Assembly (NCBI RefSeq): GCF_025148635.1 | Contig: NZ_CP102269.1 | Span: 2,480,001-2,544,000 of the forward strand | Direction: 5' to 3' | Origin: Butyricimonas virosa | GTDB taxonomy: Bacteria > Bacteroidota > Bacteroidia > Bacteroidales > Marinifilaceae | Length of the DNA: 64,000 bases | Shown: positions 60,743-64,000 of the stretch, one piece after another | How the letters are laid out: the number at the start of each line of letters is the position of its first letter | Position numbering within the stretch: the first letter of the stretch is position 1 | The notes under the pieces: generated by a model | The model's database searches: none | Told to the model about the DNA's origin: nothing | The model's input: the letters and a program-made list of their open reading frames with translations, nothing else | Made by a program: the position numbers and the translations under genes

Positions 60743-61714
60743 TTACTCTTCCACGTATATTTCCAGGACTTGGGTAATGTCGTCCGGGTATAGCGTGAGA
60801 TTTTTAAAGCAAGCGGGAACGAGAACGGTTTCCCCTTTGTTGACCAATACCGGTTCGCATTCCCCGGTTGTGATGGTGAATTTTCCTTGCAGGCACATGT
60901 AGATTACAAATGAATCGAGGTGAACGTACTCTTTTTCGATATCCCGGTCAAATACGAGTAGATTCGTGGTAAAATAGGGACATTTCACGAGTTTTGCGGA
61001 TTGATTATCCTGTGGGGTATAGTTTACCCGGTGTTGTGGTTGATAACTGTAATCGATCACGTCGGTGGCTAAATCCGTGTGTAGTTCACGTGTGTTCCCG
61101 TTGGCATCTTTCCGGTTGTAGTCGTAAATCCGGTACGTGATGTCGGAAGTTTGTTGAATTTCTGCGATCAGGCATCCTTTCCCAATAGCGTGTACCAATC
61201 CGGCAGGAATAAAGAAACTTTCCCCTTTCTTTACTTTTTGGACATTCAATAAATCCATGAGTTTGTTCTGGTGTAATGCCTGAAGATAGGTCGCCTTGTC
61301 AATTTCATGGTTGAATCCCAACACGAGGGAGGCATCCTTTTCCGCATCGACGATATACCACATTTCGGTTTTACCGTAGGCATTATGACGTTCTTTTGCC
61401 GTCTCGTCATCCGGGTGTACTTGGATGGACAGATCGTCATTCGCATCAATGTATTTAATTAATAGGGGAAATTCAATGCCGAATTTCTCGTAGATATGAT
61501 CCCCGACGAGGTCTCCCATGTATACTTCGATTAACTCTTGTAAATCGTTGTCAGCAAGGATTCCGTTTGATACCACCGAGATATTGTCCTCCACGGCCGA
61601 TATTTCCCAACTTTCACCAATGGATTCTTCGTGTTCTTCACTTTTATAAGCTAGTTTTTCACCTCCCCATATCTTTTTTTTGAGAATTGGATGGAATTTT
61701 AACGGGTATAACAT
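60743..61714 (-). CDS. manA: Mannose-6-phosphate isomerase, class I
   Basis: ManA interconverts mannose-6-phosphate and fructose-6-phosphate for GDP-mannose supply. The 323-residue cupin enzyme has G-E-S-W-E-I-S, P-L-L-I-K-Y-I-D-A, the zinc ligands in S-I-Q-V-H-P-D-D (about 95-102) and G-K-T-E-M-W-Y, and the downstream P-A-G-L-V-H-A-I-G-K-G and Q-T-S-D-I-T-Y-R-I-Y-D-Y. A TATCTTTG (61761-61754, minus strand) is a likely -7 element. Confidence 0.95.
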   Translation of the reverse strand: MLYPLKFHPILKKKIWGGEKLAYKSEEHEESIGESWEISAVEDNISVVSNGILADNDLQELIEVYMGDLVGDHIYEKFGIEFPLLIKYIDANDDLSIQVHPDDETAKERHNAYGKTEMWYIVDAEKDASLVLGFNHEIDKATYLQALHQNKLMDLLNVQKVKKGESFFIPAGLVHAIGKGCLIAEIQQTSDITYRIYDYNRKDANGNTRELHTDLATDVIDYSYQPQHRVNYTPQDNQSAKLVKCPYFTTNLLVFDRDIEKEYVHLDSFVIYMCLQGKFTITTGECEPVLVNKGETVLVPACFKNLTLYPDDITQVLEIYVEE

Positions 61715-61843
61715 GATTTATTATTTTGTTAGGCATAATTATTGTACTAAGAACAAAGATAGGAATTTTGTGAATGGGGGATTATAATTTATGGATTAAT
61801 TTTGCGAATAGAATTACGGTTAATGATATAAAAACGGAGTGAA

Positions 61844-62887
61844 ATGAAGAAATTAGGAATGTTAGGTCTCATCGTGGGGAGCTTGTGGTTGGGTAGTTGT
61901 AGTGACGATGATAAAGATTTTATGTTAGATGTCAATCGAATGACAGGTGTTGATTGGTATTACAATAGAACTACGAGTAAAAATTATTCGTCATTCTCGG
62001 ATGAAAACGTGCTGGAAATAAATCGTTTTGATAAGAGCGGGGAAATAAAGGGCGTTGATTTGCGAGGTGTGATTGATTCTGTGGCAGGAACGTGGCGGGA
62101 TGAAGGGGAGAATATACTTGCCGTGGATTGGAAGAATGGGAATTCCGAGACGTGGATGGTGGAGAATTGTACGTCCAAGAAGTTAGTAGTGAATAATGGA
62201 TGGGGAGAACGTGAGTATATCACGAGACCATCTTACCTTGAAAACTTGACTGGCGACGCTTTTTGGGTAAATAAGTTTGTAGATGGTGTGAGTAAACCCC
62301 AACTTGGTTTCCGGATTTCAAATGACCGGAGTATGCGGCAGGGGTTTGTGCTTGCTTTGTTATCGGATGATGAGTCTGTAAAACTGAAAAATTATAATAA
62401 TGTTTGGAAAGGAGAGGCGGATATTAGCCGGGTAGAAGATCGGAGAATACGTTTTTCTTGTCGCATTGGTTCTGATTACGTGAAATTTGATGAATTTATT
62501 ACGGCAGATAATTTTCCATCCATGCGGTTAACGGATATTGATTTTACTTCATCAATAAAGGCAGGGTATCCTAATCAGCTGGAAATCGAATGGAATAAGT
62601 TTGAGGGTGAAAACGTGTATTATAAGATGGAGGTGTATTCAAAGGATAATGAAGCTGATGTGTATTTTGAGAGTGGATTATTCCCTTATGATAATGGTAA
62701 ATATACCCTTAACGGGAGCACTATCGGGAAAATTAATAAATTGGATAAAATTGATTCAAAAAAAGAGTATACACTTCGTTTGACTGCTGTTATGTTGGAA
62801 GCTGGTGTTGCTTCTAATAGTGTGATTGCGGAAAGTCGCATACAAGCAGTCGTGTATGTTACGGATAAATGTTTGCTTGGCAGGTAA
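61844..62887 (+). CDS. Lipoprotein of unknown function
   Basis: A 347-residue lipoprotein with a short signal peptide and lipobox L-G-S-C followed by S-D-D-D-K-D, an acid-rich start consistent with surface export. I recognise no family. The first half (about 25-140) looks like a lipocalin-like or META-like beta domain of the kind that opens with the amount of change from a baseline; the second half contains a probable Fn3-like domain (about 250-340). It is monocistronic, between manA and an alpha/beta hydrolase. TAATTTTG at 61797-61804 may be its -7 box. Confidence 0.7.
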   Translation: MKKLGMLGLIVGSLWLGSCSDDDKDFMLDVNRMTGVDWYYNRTTSKNYSSFSDENVLEINRFDKSGEIKGVDLRGVIDSVAGTWRDEGENILAVDWKNGNSETWMVENCTSKKLVVNNGWGEREYITRPSYLENLTGDAFWVNKFVDGVSKPQLGFRISNDRSMRQGFVLALLSDDESVKLKNYNNVWKGEADISRVEDRRIRFSCRIGSDYVKFDEFITADNFPSMRLTDIDFTSSIKAGYPNQLEIEWNKFEGENVYYKMEVYSKDNEADVYFESGLFPYDNGKYTLNGSTIGKINKLDKIDSKKEYTLRLTAVMLEAGVASNSVIAESRIQAVVYVTDKCLLGR

Positions 62888-62897
62888 CAGGCAGGGA

Positions 62898-63674
62898 TTA
62901 TCCTAAAAGGAAGTTTCTAATTGCTTGAGCTAGTTTTTCCGGTTGTTCGCTATGAATCCAATGACTACATTGTGGGAGTTCGATAAGGCGGGCAGCCGGA
63001 AATTCTTTTTGCAGGCATCCTGTTCCCGTGATTAGATTGGATTGTTCTCCTTTAATAAATAGGATTTCTTTGTCGTACGTGTTGTTGGGGAGTGAGGACG
63101 GGCAACCGCTGATCTCGTCAAAATGTTTGCTGATTACTCGGTGGTTGATTTTCCACTCGAAACCGGAAGATGTCTTTTTGATGTTTTTCAAAAACAATTG
63201 TTGAGAACGTTCCGTTCTGAAGTGTTGTTGAATGGCTTCCTTGACTTCTTCTCGGCTATGTAATCGGGAAAGATCGAAGTTTGCCATGAAATCGATAATC
63301 CGGTTATGACTTCCCCCGTCTCGTTGAGAATAGGATACGGGGGCAATATCCACGACCACGGCTTTATTCACAAGTTCAGGCCTTTTAAGTAATAAAGCCA
63401 TCACTATCTTGCCACCCATGGAGTGTCCCACGATATGGGGCTGTACGGGGAGTTTTAAGTCTTCAACGAGTTCAATGACATCATTACTCATTACCTCGTA
63501 ATTCATGGCCTCATCATGGGGCGATTGACCGTGATTACGGGCATCCGGTAAAATGACTTGGAATTTATCTTCTAGTAAATGGGCAATGGGAAGCCAATTT
63601 TCAGATGCCCCCCATAGACCGTGAAGTATAATTAGAGGAGTCCCCTCTCCAATAGTACGAAAGAATAATTTCAT
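62898..63674 (-). CDS. Alpha/beta-fold hydrolase (YbfF-like esterase)
   Basis: A 258-residue esterase-type hydrolase without signal peptide. The nucleophile elbow is V-G-H-S-M-G-G; the oxyanion H-G-L-W-G is near 18-22 and the catalytic His in Q-C-S-H-W-I-H-S-E; the acid is most likely the Asp in N-T-Y-D-K region, less certain. D-A-R-N-H-G-Q-S-P is typical of YbfF-like acyl-thioesterases/esterases. ATG 63674 is chosen over the 22-codon-longer frame, which has no homology-like sequence. Confidence 0.9.
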   Translation of the reverse strand: MKLFFRTIGEGTPLIILHGLWGASENWLPIAHLLEDKFQVILPDARNHGQSPHDEAMNYEVMSNDVIELVEDLKLPVQPHIVGHSMGGKIVMALLLKRPELVNKAVVVDIAPVSYSQRDGGSHNRIIDFMANFDLSRLHSREEVKEAIQQHFRTERSQQLFLKNIKKTSSGFEWKINHRVISKHFDEISGCPSSLPNNTYDKEILFIKGEQSNLITGTGCLQKEFPAARLIELPQCSHWIHSEQPEKLAQAIRNFLLG

Positions 63675-63740
63675 ATTAACTCGGTGTGATTTGTGGTACA
63701 AATTTACGAATAGAGAATAAATAATGATAGTACAATGCAA

Positions 63741-63768
63741 AAAAAGACCGCTATAAAGCGGTCTTTTT
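63741..63768 (-). terminator. Terminator of the Fe-S subunit gene
   Basis: AAAAAGACCGCT (63741-63752) pairs with AGCGGTCTTTTT (63757-63768), a 12-bp stem and 4-nt loop with T-runs on both strands. It lies 20 bp beyond the minus-strand stop at 63788. Confidence 0.9.
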
Positions 63769-63787
63769 CATATTACACGAAGTAAAA

Positions 63788-64000
63788 TTAGTCTTTCAAT
63801 TTAGCTTTCAAGAACTCTCTGTTCAAACGAGCGATGTGTTCGATAGAGATGCTCTTCGGACATTCTGATTCGCAGGCTCCCGTGTTGGTACAGTTCCCGA
63901 ATCCGAGTTCGTCCATTTTAGCCACCATGGCTTTTGCACGGCGGGCTGCCTCGATCTTTCCTTGTGGAAGAAGAGCCAACTGGGAAACTTTAGCAGCCAC
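63788..64000 (-). CDS. Succinate dehydrogenase/fumarate reductase iron-sulfur subunit, C-terminal part (cut by window edge)
   Basis: The last 70 residues of the Fe-S subunit linking the flavoprotein to the membrane quinone site. The final cluster motif C-T-N-T-G-A-C-E-S-E-C-P-K is visible, as is G-F-G-N just before. The frame continues past base 64000 so the N-terminal 2Fe-2S domain is outside. In this phylum the enzyme usually runs as fumarate reductase during anaerobic growth; sdhB and frdB cannot be told apart here. Confidence 0.92.
   Translation of the reverse strand: MAAKVSQLALLPQGKIEAARRAKAMVAKMDELGFGNCTNTGACESECPKSISIEHIARLNREFLKAKLKD

Overview
The window is a Bacteroidota chromosome segment, most likely from the family Odoribacteraceae (Butyricimonas or Odoribacter type). 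This rests on SusC/SusD pairs, FecI/FecR regulators, surface lipoproteins with post-lipobox acidic motifs, Bacteroidetes promoters of the TTTG-N19/20-TAnnTTTG type, DUF3276, DUF4843 and DUF6266 proteins, and an etfB-etfA-acyl-CoA dehydrogenase cluster of the kind used in butyrate metabolism. The genus is an inference; no rRNA is present.

Layout. 1-8 kb: the end of a FecR anti-sigma gene, then a SusC-SusD-DUF4843-PKD-like lipoprotein operon. 8-10 kb: a non-coding stretch rich in inverted repeats, an IS256-family element bracketed by a 35/36-bp direct repeat, and a tRNA with a CAU anticodon. 10-26 kb: housekeeping genes (rlmH overlapping a large sensor kinase, a GT9 glycosyltransferase, pssA, an HU-like protein, galE, glmS, a GT5-like protein, a YraN-type nuclease, OsmC, an SDR, prfA, pyrF). 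26-42.6 kb: a second, fuller locus: AAA protein and FecI sigma on the minus strand, then divergently FecR, SusC, SusD, DUF4843, PKD-like lipoprotein, a secreted protein of unknown function, an intact metzincin-type metalloprotease, a paralogue that has lost every zinc ligand, and a 6-bladed beta-propeller protein. 42.6-49.3 kb: HAD phosphatase, pyridoxamine kinase, a histidine-kinase relic, glutamine synthetase III, and a small accessory patch (two DUF6266-type proteins, an 11-bp tandem repeat array, a KilA-N protein). 49.3-64 kb: secreted C1 peptidase, lpdA, etfB-etfA-acd, DUF3276, rarA, kdsA, an AAA ATPase behind a 60-bp palindrome, manA, a lipoprotein, an alpha/beta hydrolase and the end of an Fe-S subunit of succinate dehydrogenase/fumarate reductase.

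How the parts work together. The two SusCD loci look like outer-membrane importers with two extra surface lipoproteins. The linked peptidases of the second locus point to peptide or protein rather than glycan as substrate (inference). Both loci carry, between fecR and susC, a pair of hairpins whose two hexaloops are identical within each locus and fit C-N-G-G-M-A across loci; this is the least expected signal I found. The second is the active/inactive metalloprotease pair. The central carbon and envelope genes (galE, glmS, manA, kdsA, GT9) and the Etf/acyl-CoA dehydrogenase unit are ordinary chromosomal content, although the Etf operon spacers carry a recurring AT-rich inverted repeat.
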